Source: Desulfovibrio piger ATCC 29098 (GTDB lineage Bacteria; Desulfobacterota; Desulfovibrionia; Desulfovibrionales; Desulfovibrionaceae). From it: a stretch of DNA of 64,000 nt. Below are positions 27,241 to 36,077 of the stretch, one piece after another. The first letter of the stretch is position 1. Each line of letters opens with the position of its first letter. The stretch spans positions 737,316 to 801,315 of the forward strand of contig NZ_DS996359.1 of NCBI RefSeq assembly GCF_000156375.1, written 5' to 3'. The position numbers and the translations under genes were made by a program. The notes beneath the pieces are model-generated. The model was not told the DNA's origin and did not search any database. It worked only from the letters and a program-made list of their open reading frames with translations.

Positions 27241-27276
27241 AACTATATTGACTTATCAAGTTATATTGATATAGTT
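27241..27276. promoter_or_regulatory. 36-bp AT-rich palindromic operator before metF
   Basis: The outer arms AACTATAT (27241-27248) and ATATAGTT (27269-27276) are perfect inverted repeats. The interior contains TTGA/TCAA half-sites (TTGACTTATCAA) and could also serve as a -35/-10 pair for metF. It lies 50-85 bp upstream of the metF ATG, in the divergent region shared with the exported-protein gene. It is probably the binding site of a repressor. An ArsR-type methionine-cycle regulator such as SahR is a candidate, by analogy only. Confidence 0.5.
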
Positions 27277-27325
27277 GGATGCATCGAAACCGTTTTTTTG
27301 ATCCACAGTTCCCAGGAGTTTTGTC

Positions 27326-28198
27326 ATGCAGATCGCCCAGGCTCTCCGCCAGACAACCAAGCCTTTTGTTTCTTTGGAATTTTTCCCCCCTGCCGCGGAA
27401 AGTCATCTGCCGGAGTTCTACGAGACCGTGGAGCGCCTGCGCTCGATCGATCCCCTTTTCCTGTCCGTCACCTACGGTGCGGGAGGCGGCAAACAGCAGA
27501 ACACGTTGAACGTCACGGCGGAACTGGCCCGCCGGGGCTTCACCGTCATGGCGCATCTGACCTGTGTGGGCGCCGAGCCGCAGGCCATCAGTGATTTCGT
27601 GGGCAACCTGCGCGCTGCCGGGGTCCACAACGTGCTGGCCCTGCGCGGTGACGCGCCGCGCGGCGTGAGCGACTGGGACTGGAACAAGGGGCATTTCCAC
27701 AATGCCCGCGACCTCGTGCATTTCTTGCGTTCGGAGCATCCTGATCTGGGCATCGGCGTGGCTGGCTATCCTGCGCCCCATCCCGATGCGGCCACCTTTG
27801 CGGCAGACCGGGCCTATCTGGCCGAAAAGCTGCGCGCCGGAGCGGATTTCGTCATCACCCAGCTTTTCTTCGATGTACGCGAGTATGAGTCCCTGGTCAG
27901 CTCGCTGCGGGCGGCCGGGCTGGAAACGCCGGTCATCCCGGGCATCCTGCCCATCCAGAGCTTCGACTCCCTGCGCCGCGTGCTGTCGCTGTGCGGGGCC
28001 AACATCCCGGGTAAGCTCTATCTGGAACTGGAGGCGGCCCACAACGAAGGCGGTGTGGAGGCCGTGCGCGAAGCGGGCCTGCGCTTTGCCGCCCGCCAGA
28101 TCCGGCAGCTGCTGGATTGCGGTGCGCCCGGCATCCATCTGTACAGCCTCAACAAGTCCGAGATGTGCCTGCGCTTGGTGGAAGAAGCGGGCCTGTAG
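27326..28198 (+). CDS. metF: Methylenetetrahydrofolate reductase
   Basis: 290 residues, usual bacterial length. It reduces 5,10-methylene-THF to 5-methyl-THF, supplying the methyl group for methionine and a C1 pathway intermediate. Signatures: SLEFFPPAAESHLPEFYE at the N-terminus, SVTYGAGGG, the FAD-region NVLALRGDAP near residue 107, and FFDVREYESLV with GILPIQSFDSLRRV. Catalytic Glu (LEFFPP) is present. The ATG has a CAGGAG site. The upstream palindrome and downstream terminator make it a single-gene transcript. Confidence 0.95.
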   Translation: MQIAQALRQTTKPFVSLEFFPPAAESHLPEFYETVERLRSIDPLFLSVTYGAGGGKQQNTLNVTAELARRGFTVMAHLTCVGAEPQAISDFVGNLRAAGVHNVLALRGDAPRGVSDWDWNKGHFHNARDLVHFLRSEHPDLGIGVAGYPAPHPDAATFAADRAYLAEKLRAGADFVITQLFFDVREYESLVSSLRAAGLETPVIPGILPIQSFDSLRRVLSLCGANIPGKLYLELEAAHNEGGVEAVREAGLRFAARQIRQLLDCGAPGIHLYSLNKSEMCLRLVEEAGL

Positions 28199-28508
28199 GC
28201 CATCCCCGCCGGGGAGGCCGTGATCAGTGCATACGAAGGGGCTGCCGGGATAGCCCGCGGTTCCCTGATAAAGAGCGGGAAGGGACATGCTCCCTTCCCG
28301 CTCTTTTTTTGTCCATGCCCGTGCGGGCAGCCGCGCGAGGAGGCAGTCTCCGTAACGGCAAGGTCTGTTCCAGGTCCTCCGGCTGTCCGTTCTGGCGTCA
28401 CGGTAAGGCGTCGACCACGGAAGCCCCGGGCGCTTCGTCGTAACTGTTCTTTTTTTCACGATTTCGTATCCTGTTGACCACCCCCGCTCTCCGGTTTTAG
28501 GGTTGTCT
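28199..28508. other. Intergenic stretch between metF and the MFS gene
   Basis: 310 bp. It holds the metF terminator (28271-28310). The right part presumably contains the promoter of the MFS operon. TTCTTT and a distant TATCCT can be seen near 28445-28470, but I do not call them. Confidence 0.5.
28271..28310 (+). terminator. metF terminator
   Basis: A perfect 15-bp inverted repeat (28271-28285 with 28291-28305) with a 5-base loop, followed by a run of Ts to 28310. It lies 73 bp past the metF stop. Confidence 0.9.
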
Positions 28509-29897
28509 ATGAGTATCGCAAAAGAACATCGCTGGTTATTGCTGGCTGTCTGCGCGGCGCAATTCTTCATGCCGTTCATGGTGGCCGGGGTCAACGCCGT
28601 CCTGCCGCCCCTGGGGGAAAGCCTGGGGGCCAGTGCGCGTGAGCTCAGCCTGCTGGGGGCCGTCTATACGCTGGGACTGGTGGTGTTCCAGCTGGCCGGC
28701 GGCACCCTGGGCGACATCTACGGACGGCGCCGTGTCTTCCTTTTTGGCCTGAGCCTGTTCAGTGTGCTGGCTCTGGTGCTGGGCTTCATCCCTCACATCG
28801 ACGTGTTCATCGGCCTGCGCCTGTTCCAGGGCATGGGGGCCGCCATGCTGAGTTCGTCCAGCCTGGCCCTGCTGGCCTCCGCCGCGCCCAAGGAGATGCG
28901 GGCCAGTTATCTGGGCCTCAGCAATGTGGCCGTTTATGCGGGCATCGCCTGCGGGCCGCCGGTGGGCGGTCTCGTGGCCGGCTGGCTGGGCTGGCGCTGG
29001 CTGTTCTGGGGCACGGGCCTGGCCGCGCTGGCCGCCATGTGCATCATGATCTTCCGGGTGCCGCTGGAGTGGCGCACCGCCGACAAGGAACCCTTCGACG
29101 TGCCGGGCTGTCTGCTCTATGGCGGGGCCATGGCGGCGCTGACCTTTGGGGCTTCCTGTATCGCGGACGATCATCTGGTGGGCGGGGGGCTCTTCCTGCT
29201 TTGTCTCGTGCTGCTGGCCTGTTTCGTCTGGCGTGAGCTGCGCAGCCCCTTCCCCATGGTGGACGTCCGTCTGCTGCGCAGGAACAGGGTCCTCAGCCTG
29301 TCGCTGGTGGCGGCCTTCGTCAACTACTGTTCCTTTTTCGGCATGGTCTTTTTCTTCAGCCTCTACCTGCAGGTGGGGCGGGGCTTCAGCGTGCAGGAAG
29401 CCGGTCTGATGCTGGCGCTCCAGGCCGCTGTGCAGTCCCTGTCCAGCCCGCTGGCCGCCCGCCTTTGCGACCGCTATGACCAGGGCCTCATCAGTACCGT
29501 CGGGACGGTGTTCTGCGGCCTGGGCCTGCTGAGTGCGGCCTTCCTGGACATGGATTCCTCGCTTTGGGTCATCGTGGGCGCGCAATGCCTTATCGGCGCG
29601 GGCGTCAGCCTGTTCGCCCTGCCCAATACCACCATCATCCTCGAAGCGGCCGGACCGCAGCGGGTGGGGCAGGCCTCCGGGCTGGTGGGCACGGTGCGCA
29701 CGGCCGGCATGCTGGGCAACCTGACCATCATCACCCTGACCCTGAGCCTTTTCTTAGGCCATGAACCGGTGGGCACGGACAATATCGACGCCTTCCTGCA
29801 TTGCATGCGGGTGGACATGGTGCTGTTCGGTATCCTGAGCCTGCTGGCCGTGGGTTGTACCCTGGCCCGTAACAGCAGCGGCGCGAAGGCCGCCTGA
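28509..29897 (+). CDS. MFS transporter (drug-exporter type)
   Basis: 462 residues from the ATG at 28509. A polytopic inner-membrane protein with about 14 hydrophobic segments. The DHA-type motif A is visible after the second segment as GGTLGDIYGRRRVFL (near residue 68), and a proline/glycine-rich motif C-like segment GIACGPPVGGLVAGWLGWRW occurs near 145. Fourteen segments and motif C suggest the DHA2 (EmrB/QacA-like) proton-driven exporter group. No membrane-fusion partner is adjacent. A flavodoxin-fold gene follows after 17 bp, probably in the same operon. The substrate is unknown. Confidence 0.85.
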   Translation: MSIAKEHRWLLLAVCAAQFFMPFMVAGVNAVLPPLGESLGASARELSLLGAVYTLGLVVFQLAGGTLGDIYGRRRVFLFGLSLFSVLALVLGFIPHIDVFIGLRLFQGMGAAMLSSSSLALLASAAPKEMRASYLGLSNVAVYAGIACGPPVGGLVAGWLGWRWLFWGTGLAALAAMCIMIFRVPLEWRTADKEPFDVPGCLLYGGAMAALTFGASCIADDHLVGGGLFLLCLVLLACFVWRELRSPFPMVDVRLLRRNRVLSLSLVAAFVNYCSFFGMVFFFSLYLQVGRGFSVQEAGLMLALQAAVQSLSSPLAARLCDRYDQGLISTVGTVFCGLGLLSAAFLDMDSSLWVIVGAQCLIGAGVSLFALPNTTIILEAAGPQRVGQASGLVGTVRTAGMLGNLTIITLTLSLFLGHEPVGTDNIDAFLHCMRVDMVLFGILSLLAVGCTLARNSSGAKAA

Positions 29898-29914
29898 ACC
29901 GGAGGCACGATGCC

Positions 29915-30577
29915 ATGAAGATATTCGCCGTCAACGGCAGCCCGCGCAAAACGGGCAATACGGCCACGGTGCTGGAACATTTTCTGGAAGGGGCACGCAG
30001 CGCCGGGGCGGATACGGAGCTGATCCATCTGTACGATCTGCGGGCTTCGGGCTGTCGCAGCTGTTTTGCCTGCAAGCTCCGGGGCGGGGCCTCATACGGG
30101 CATTGTGCCCTGAAGGACGACCTCACGCCCGTGCTGGCCGCGCTGGAAAAGGCCGATGGCCTTGTCCTGGGCAGTCCTGTCTATTTCGGCAATGTGACGG
30201 GCGCCATGCGTTCCTTCCAGGAGCGCCTGTGCTTCCCCTATCTGGTCTATGACCGCCAGCGCAGCACCATCGCGCCCCGTCGTCTGGCAATGGCCTGCAT
30301 CTACACCATGAACGTGGATGCGGACACCATGCGGCAGCACGGCTACCCCGAAGCCCTGGCTGTCATGGAAGGCTATCTGGGGCGCATCTTCAGCACGCCC
30401 TCCGTCCAGTATGTGACCGATACCTGGCAGTTCGACGACTACGCCAGATATGTGGCCGACCGTTTTTCCGAGGCGGACAAGCGGCGCCGGCGCGAGGAGC
30501 ACTTCCCGCAGGACTGCCGCCAGGCCTTCGCCATGGGGCAGGAGATGGTCCGAAAGCCGGCAGGGGCGGGCGCGTGA
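29915..30577 (+). CDS. Flavodoxin-fold NAD(P)H-dependent FMN reductase family protein
   Basis: 220 residues. An FMN-binding P-loop-like motif is at the N-terminus (AVNGSPRKTGNTATVLEHFL), followed by the cysteine pair GCRSCFACK typical of iron-sulfur-flavoprotein relatives, and the flavin-contact segment GLVLGSPVYFGNVTGAMRSF near residue 87. A fully formed 4Fe-4S motif is not evident, so a plain FMN oxidoreductase is more likely. It follows an MFS exporter and overlaps the next gene by 4 bp (GTGA), indicating a three-gene operon. Confidence 0.82.
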   Translation: MKIFAVNGSPRKTGNTATVLEHFLEGARSAGADTELIHLYDLRASGCRSCFACKLRGGASYGHCALKDDLTPVLAALEKADGLVLGSPVYFGNVTGAMRSFQERLCFPYLVYDRQRSTIAPRRLAMACIYTMNVDADTMRQHGYPEALAVMEGYLGRIFSTPSVQYVTDTWQFDDYARYVADRFSEADKRRRREEHFPQDCRQAFAMGQEMVRKPAGAGA

Positions 30578-31053
30578 GCCGTCACGCTGATATGCCGGAG
30601 GCGGAAGATGCCGTGCTGATGTTCCCGTCCCTGTCCCCGGCGGGGGAGGCGATCCCGGTGCGGTGGCATCTCCCGGCCGGTCTGGATGATTTTCCCGGAA
30701 CGTCGGACTTCCATTTTTGGCGCCGGGCGCCGGAGAGCCCTGTGGGCGTGCTGCATCCGGCCGGGCATCCGGAAGAAGGCCTGCTGCTGGGCGAAGCCTG
30801 TGCTCTGGGCTGCGCCAGCCCCTTGCGACTGACAGCGGCCGAGCACGCGCTGCTGGGGAGCTGTCCGGCCGAAGGTCTGGCCTTTTTCTTGTGTCTGGGG
30901 GCCCTGACGGAGGAGCCGGGCCGGGCCGAAGTGCGCATCCGTGCCATACTGGCCGTGGCTCTGGACGGAGGAAGGGCCTTGCGCCTTTCCCTGCCGCAGG
31001 AGTTGCCGGAGCGGCTGCCCATGGAGCGGCTGTCGTCAGCGTCTCTGGCCTGA
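30574..31053 (+). CDS. Unrecognised protein, possibly FliW-like
   Basis: 159 residues from a GTG that overlaps the stop of the flavoprotein gene. No firm family match. The layout is reminiscent of FliW, a small beta-rich flagellin-assembly/CsrA-binding protein: LPAGLDDFPGTSDFHFW resembles the FPEGLPGFE-x-F start, PVGVLHPAGHPEEGLLL the substrate strand, and GLAFFLCLGAL with RAEVRIRAILAVALDGGRAL the late NLRAPI region. Length (about 130 residues from the first motif) also fits. Sequence identity is low and no flagellin or csrA gene is adjacent, so this is a suggestion only. Codon use is normal. Confidence 0.5.
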   Translation: MSRHADMPEAEDAVLMFPSLSPAGEAIPVRWHLPAGLDDFPGTSDFHFWRRAPESPVGVLHPAGHPEEGLLLGEACALGCASPLRLTAAEHALLGSCPAEGLAFFLCLGALTEEPGRAEVRIRAILAVALDGGRALRLSLPQELPERLPMERLSSASLA

Positions 31054-31445
31054 TCCCTTGAGACCGTGGTGGCGGACGCGGCCCGGGGAAGCGCGCCGTA
31101 GCGGGATATGTCCGGTGCAGGCCGCGGGATGCCCCGGTATGGATGTGACAGACCTCCGGTTGCCGCTGCCCGTCCTTCCGGGGCCGTTGGCAAGGCGGCG
31201 GCTCAGGAGCGGGAACGGCAGGACCCTTTATCCTTATATGTCCACGAGGGCAGTGCGGCTCCGGTCCGCGCTGCCCTGTTTTTATGCGCTCTGCGCCGGA
31301 ATCCCCTTTGGCTGCAAGGGCATACGCCGGGACGGGAAGCGCAGGCCGCTTGCTGATAAAACTATAAAACTAGTTTTTTAGTTGACACAATGAAACTACT
31401 TTTTTAGTTTGATGTTGACAGCATACTTTCCCAGCGTCTACACCA
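31054..31445. other. Intergenic region upstream of the ArsR regulator
   Basis: 392 bp. The first 300 bp is GC-rich with no gene. The last 80 bp turns abruptly AT-rich and holds the promoter and operators of the arsR-type gene (31366-31420). Confidence 0.5.
31366..31410 (+). promoter_or_regulatory. Promoter with two palindromic operator copies (ArsR-type autoregulation)
   Basis: Two 18-bp direct copies, 31367-31384 and 31393-31410, match at 16 of 18 positions. Each is an AAACTA-N6-TAGTTT palindrome (perfect arms in the second). A promoter overlaps them: TTGACA at 31382-31387, 17-bp spacer, TAGTTT at 31405-31410. A repressor on either copy would cover the -35 or -10. The ATG is about 35 bp downstream. 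Confidence 0.6.
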
Positions 31446-31787
31446 ATGGGCATGAATTCCTCGTATATCACCGCCCTGCCGGACGACTGGGAACGCGTGG
31501 CGCGGGTCTTTTCCGCCATGGGGGACGCCACCCGGCAGAGGATCCTCCTGCTTTTCGAGCCCGGGGAGAGCATCAGCCTCAGCAGCCTTGTGGCCACCGT
31601 GGGCCTGAGCCGCACGGCCGTGAGCCATCATGTGAACGTCCTCGTACGGGCCGGGCTGCTGATCCCCCGGCGGCAGGGCAAGGAAGTGCTTTACCGGCGC
31701 GACCTGCCCTTTGCCCTGGAGATGCTCGACCGGGTGCGGGATTACGCACTGGCCGAGCTGGCCGCGGAGCAGGGCGAGCGTTCCTGA
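31446..31787 (+). CDS. ArsR-family transcriptional regulator
   Basis: 113 residues (ATG at 31446; ATG at 31452 equally possible; neither has a good ribosome-binding site). A winged helix-turn-helix is clear: ARVFSAMGDATRQRILLLF, SLSSLVATVGLSRTAVSHHV as helix-turn-helix, and the wing LIPRRQGKEVLYRRD. No cysteine metal site (CxC) is present, so it likely senses something other than arsenic or metals, perhaps a metabolite. It lies 68 bp before the large acyltransferase fusion on the same strand and probably controls itself and that gene through the operators upstream. Confidence 0.88.
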   Translation: MGMNSSYITALPDDWERVARVFSAMGDATRQRILLLFEPGESISLSSLVATVGLSRTAVSHHVNVLVRAGLLIPRRQGKEVLYRRDLPFALEMLDRVRDYALAELAAEQGERS

Positions 31788-31855
31788 GCCCGCCCTGAGC
31801 GGGCAGAGGCTTGGGCAGGGATCGCCGCCATGCACGGGTGCTGCAAGGAGTGCGC

Positions 31856-34800
31856 ATGAGCAGGCGATTTTTGCGACAGACCGTCTCGCTGGGGGTGAGC
31901 TACACCCTCGGCACCTTCAACGACAATTTCTTCAAGCAGGCCATCCTGCTGCTGGCCGTGAGTATGGGCCATACGGCCGTGCAGGCCTGGGGCACCGTGC
32001 TTTTTTCGCTGCCCTTCGTCCTGTTCTCCGCCTGGGCGGGCTGGCTGGCCGACCGCTACCCCAAGTGCCGCCTGGTTCTGGCGGCCAAGGCCCTGGAAGT
32101 GTGTGCCATGCTGGCCGGGGGCTGGGGGCTGCTCCAGCTGCACTGGAGCGGCATGCTGGCCATGCTCTTCTGCATGGGGGCCAGCGCCACCCTGTTCAGC
32201 CCGGCCCTCAACGGCTCCCTGCCGGAACTGTTCGCCCGCGAGGACGTGCCCCGCGTCAACACCCTGTTCAAGCTGGCCACCACGGCGTCCATCCTGCTGG
32301 GCATCACGCTGGCGGGCGGGGCCCTGGAACGGCAGTGGCTCGCCACGGAGATCCCCTTCGGACACTGGCTGGTGGCTGCCGTGGCCGTGGGCGTGGCGGT
32401 GCTGGGCCTGCTGTCCGTGTTCTTCATCCCTTACCGGCCCGCTGCCGCCCGCAAGGAAGATCTGCCGCCCTTCCCCTGGCTGGGGGCCCTGGATTCCGCC
32501 CGCGACCTGTGGCATCTGCGTGCCCGCCGGGGCATCTTCTGGTGCCTGTGCGCCGATGCCTTTTTCTATACCCTGTCCACCCTCGTCCTGCTGGAGATCA
32601 ATGCCTACGGCGTGGCCCAGCTGGGCCTTGGCCCCACCATGGCCAGCCTGCTGCCCGGCGGGCTCATGCTGGGCATCTGCGCCGGGGCCGGTCTGGCGGC
32701 CCGCCGTGCCCGTGGGGACTGGCGGCGGAGCGTGCCCCGCGCCTGTGCCGGTATCGGTCTTTTGCTGGCGGTCGCCGGTTGCGTGCCCGTCGCGCCCGAG
32801 GCCTTCCGCTTCGGCCTGCTCTTTGCCTGCTATGCGGCGGTGGGCATCTGCGGCAGCCTGTACATCGTGCCGGTGTCCAGCCAGATCCAGCTGCTCCCGG
32901 CGGCGGAGGAAAAGGGCCGCATCCTCGGCACCAGCAATTTCTTTTCCTTTTCCGGCATGGCCCTGGCCGGGCCGGTCTATGCCCTGTTGTCCTTCCTGCC
33001 GCCTTCCGTGGCCCACATGCTGCTGGGCGGTCTTACCCTGATTTGGGCCGTCTTTTTTGCCCGTCGTCTCAGGGCCGCTTTTCCTGATGGCGATGATGGC
33101 GGCGACAGGAGCGGGGTGGAACGCGGCGGCGCTCCCGCAGGGGAGCCTCGCGGCCCCCGGGCCGCTTCGCGTGTCCGCATCCTGCTCTCCCGCATGCTGC
33201 TGGGCTGCGGCCGCTGCCTGCTCTCCCTGCGTTACCGTGTCCGGCTGGAAGGACTGGACATCCTGCAGGCCGAAGTGGCGCGGGCGCGTGAGCGGGGCAG
33301 GGGTGTGCTCGTCCTGCCCAACCATCCGGCCTTCATGGATCCGGCCCTGCTGTGCACGCATCTTGCCGCCTTCGATCTGCGGCCGCTGGCGGACAGCCAT
33401 CAGATACGCCGCCCGTGGCTGCGGCCGCTGGCCGCGCTGACGGGCTGCATCTCCCTGCCGGATCTGCGCCGTGCCGGCCTCTCCGCCCGTGACCGGGTGA
33501 GGGAAGCGCTGGACAGCTGCGCCGCTGCGCTGGCCCGGGGCGAGAACGTCCTTTTGTATCCCTCCGGTGGTCTGAGCCGTGACGGCGGCACGCATCTGGG
33601 CGGCAACAGCGGCGCATACCGGCTGTTGCAGGCCGTGCCCGACTGCGGTCTGGTCCTTGTACGCACGCGCGGCCTTTGGGGCTCGTCCTTCAGCTGGGCG
33701 TCAGGGGAGCCCGTGCTGGGCCGGGCGCTGCTGCGCGGGCTGGTGTCGCTGCTCTGTCACGGTCTGTTTTTCCTGCCCCGGCGGGAGGTGCGCATCACCT
33801 GCGCGCTGCCGTCCCGCCGTCCCATGGCAGGGGAGGGGGCCCGCCCGTACAATGCCCTGCTGGAGGCGTTTTATGATGCCGACGGCGGGGAAAAGGTCTG
33901 TCCGCAGATCCTTTTTCCCTGGCGGGCCGGGGTGCCGTCCGTGGCGGGCACGGGCGCCGCATCGGCCCGGGTGGACGCCACGCCGCCCCAGCTCGCCGCT
34001 GCCGACCGGGAAGCCGTGCTGCGCCTGCTGGCGGAAGCGTCGCCTCTGGGCCCGGAGTGGGACAGCCTCAAGGAAGACCAGCGCCTGGACACGGATCTGG
34101 GCTTGGACAGTTTGGCCCTGACGGAACTGGCCGTGCAGCTGGAAGAGCATTTCGGCCACGCTCCCGCCAGTCTGGAAGGCTTGCGCACGGTGGGGGACTG
34201 TCTGCTGCTGGCCGCCGGGCAGCTGCCGGAGGCCGCGCCGGCGGAAGCGCCGGAAGAGCCCTCCCCCTGGCTGGATGCCGTGCGGGCCCGCCCCGCCCGG
34301 GCGCTCAGCCTGCCTGATGCCCCCCATTTGCCGCTGGTCATGTTGCGGCAGTTGCGGCGCGCCCCGTCCCGCCCCCTGCTGGCCGACAACGGCCGGACAC
34401 TGACGGCGCGTGCGTTCTGGATACGGGCCGTGGCCCTTTCCCTGCATCTGCGCCGCCGTTTGGGCAGCGGACAGCGGGTGGGCATCATGCTGCCCGCTTC
34501 GTCAGCGGCTTGTGTGGCCTGGCTGGCCGTGCTGCTGGCCGGGCAGACGCCGGTCATGCTGAACTGGACCACAGGGCCACGCAATCTGCGCCATTGCCTG
34601 CGCCTGGCCGGAGTAGGCCACATTCTCAGTGCCCGGGCCCTGCTGGACCGTCTGGAAGGCAGCGGCCTGCGCGAAGCCGCCGGGGAAGCCGGGGCCGCAT
34701 GGCTGCCGCTGGAAGATGTGGCAGCCTCCCTGTCCCCCTGTCTGCGGCTGGAGGCCGCCTGTCGTGCGTTCCTTTCCATGGCAGGGCTCGAAGGCTGTGC

Positions 34801-35902
34801 CGTGCCCCGAAAGCTGTCCCCGCTGGCGGCCATTCTGTTCACCTCGGGCTCGTCGGCGGCGCCCAAGGGCGTGCCGCTCAGCCATGACAACATCCTTGCC
34901 AATTGCCGGGACGTGGCGGCCATCCTGGCCCTGGACAGCCACGACGCCATGCTGGCCATGCTGCCGCCCTTCCATACGCTGGGCCTCACGGGCAACATCG
35001 TGCTGCCGCTTTGTTTCGGCGTGCCGGTGGTCTTCCATGCCAATCCCACGGAAGGCGCCCGTCTGGACGCCGTGTGCCGCCAGTGGCGGCCGACCCTTCT
35101 GGTGGCGGCCCCCACCTTTCTGGAGGGTATGCTGCGGCAGGCCCGGCCCGGGGATCTGGCATCGTTGCGCGTGGCCTTCGTGGGTGCGGAGGCCTGTCCG
35201 CAGCGTCTTTATGATGATTTCGCCCGCCTGAGCGGCGGCGGGCTGCTGTGCGAGGGCTACGGCGTCACGGAATGCTCGCCGGTCATCAGCCTCAACCTGC
35301 CCGGCGATGCCCGCACGGGCACCATCGGCCGTCCCCTGCCTTCGGTGCGCACGGCCATCGTATCCGTGCAGGAGCCCCGGCGGCGGCTGGCAGCCGGAGA
35401 GACCGGGCTGCTGCTGGTGCGGGGCCCCAATGTGTTCGGCGGCTATCTGGGGCAGGGCAGCGATGACGGCCCGGCGTCGCCCTTCCTGCGTCTGGACGGC
35501 GAGGACTGGTACTGCACCGGCGATCTGGTGCGGGCGGACAGCGGCGGGCATATGACCTTTGCGGGACGGCGGGAACGTTTCGTCAAGCTGGGCGGGGAGA
35601 TGATCTCCCTGCCGCAGATGGAGGCCGTGCTGGGGCGCCATTTTCTGGCGCCTGCCAGACAGGAAGGACCGGTGCTGGCCGTGGATGCGCTGGAAGAGGA
35701 GGGCCAGACCGTGCTGGTGCTGTTCACGACCCTGCCCCTGGATTGCGCCCGGGCCAATGCCGTGTTGCGTGAGGAAGGCCTTTCGGCCCTGTATATGCTG
35801 CGCCGGGTACGGCGGCTGGCGGCCCTGCCCCTGCTGGGCTCGGGTAAGGTGGATTACCGGAGCCTGCGGGCCCTGGCCGTGCAGGACGAACATAAGGTTT
35901 AG
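31856..35902 (+). CDS. Four-domain lysophospholipid transporter / acyltransferase / ACP / acyl-ACP ligase fusion (LplT-PlsC-ACP-Aas type)
   Basis: 1348 residues from an ATG preceded by AAGGAG. Domains: residues ~1-405 an MFS flippase like LplT (SYTLGTFNDNFFKQAILLL); ~440-660 a PlsC-type acyltransferase with the NHPAFMD (H-x4-D) motif near 488; ~715-785 a carrier domain with DLGLDSLALTEL, whose Ser near 749 can take phosphopantetheine; ~810-1348 an AMP-forming ligase with FTSGSSAAPKGVPLSHDN near 995 and YCTGDLVRADSGG. E. coli splits this into LplT and Aas, which import and re-acylate lysophosphatidylethanolamine. The integral ACP would let the ligase charge an internal carrier for the acyltransferase. 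The role is inferred from the domains. It acts at the inner membrane. Confidence 0.85.
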   Translation: MSRRFLRQTVSLGVSYTLGTFNDNFFKQAILLLAVSMGHTAVQAWGTVLFSLPFVLFSAWAGWLADRYPKCRLVLAAKALEVCAMLAGGWGLLQLHWSGMLAMLFCMGASATLFSPALNGSLPELFAREDVPRVNTLFKLATTASILLGITLAGGALERQWLATEIPFGHWLVAAVAVGVAVLGLLSVFFIPYRPAAARKEDLPPFPWLGALDSARDLWHLRARRGIFWCLCADAFFYTLSTLVLLEINAYGVAQLGLGPTMASLLPGGLMLGICAGAGLAARRARGDWRRSVPRACAGIGLLLAVAGCVPVAPEAFRFGLLFACYAAVGICGSLYIVPVSSQIQLLPAAEEKGRILGTSNFFSFSGMALAGPVYALLSFLPPSVAHMLLGGLTLIWAVFFARRLRAAFPDGDDGGDRSGVERGGAPAGEPRGPRAASRVRILLSRMLLGCGRCLLSLRYRVRLEGLDILQAEVARARERGRGVLVLPNHPAFMDPALLCTHLAAFDLRPLADSHQIRRPWLRPLAALTGCISLPDLRRAGLSARDRVREALDSCAAALARGENVLLYPSGGLSRDGGTHLGGNSGAYRLLQAVPDCGLVLVRTRGLWGSSFSWASGEPVLGRALLRGLVSLLCHGLFFLPRREVRITCALPSRRPMAGEGARPYNALLEAFYDADGGEKVCPQILFPWRAGVPSVAGTGAASARVDATPPQLAAADREAVLRLLAEASPLGPEWDSLKEDQRLDTDLGLDSLALTELAVQLEEHFGHAPASLEGLRTVGDCLLLAAGQLPEAAPAEAPEEPSPWLDAVRARPARALSLPDAPHLPLVMLRQLRRAPSRPLLADNGRTLTARAFWIRAVALSLHLRRRLGSGQRVGIMLPASSAACVAWLAVLLAGQTPVMLNWTTGPRNLRHCLRLAGVGHILSARALLDRLEGSGLREAAGEAGAAWLPLEDVAASLSPCLRLEAACRAFLSMAGLEGCAVPRKLSPLAAILFTSGSSAAPKGVPLSHDNILANCRDVAAILALDSHDAMLAMLPPFHTLGLTGNIVLPLCFGVPVVFHANPTEGARLDAVCRQWRPTLLVAAPTFLEGMLRQARPGDLASLRVAFVGAEACPQRLYDDFARLSGGGLLCEGYGVTECSPVISLNLPGDARTGTIGRPLPSVRTAIVSVQEPRRRLAAGETGLLLVRGPNVFGGYLGQGSDDGPASPFLRLDGEDWYCTGDLVRADSGGHMTFAGRRERFVKLGGEMISLPQMEAVLGRHFLAPARQEGPVLAVDALEEEGQTVLVLFTTLPLDCARANAVLREEGLSALYMLRRVRRLAALPLLGSGKVDYRSLRALAVQDEHKV

Positions 35903-36077
35903 CCGGACGGACTGGATGCCGGAGCCCGTGCGCCGGGCAGATGGGCATCATCCGCCATCACCGTGAGGGCGGAAGGAGAAGCGGGAGCCAGGCCCGTGCT
36001 GTGGGCCGTCCCCGCTCTTCCAGCTCCGGTGGGACAGGCCCATGGAGAGGCGGCCTGTATAGCAGGAAGTTCCAATA

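Noticed and set aside
31742..33595. A 617-codon minus-strand frame antisense to the acyltransferase fusion
   Set aside because: Gln/Gly/His-rich shadow of the fusion gene, which has intact transporter and acyltransferase motifs.
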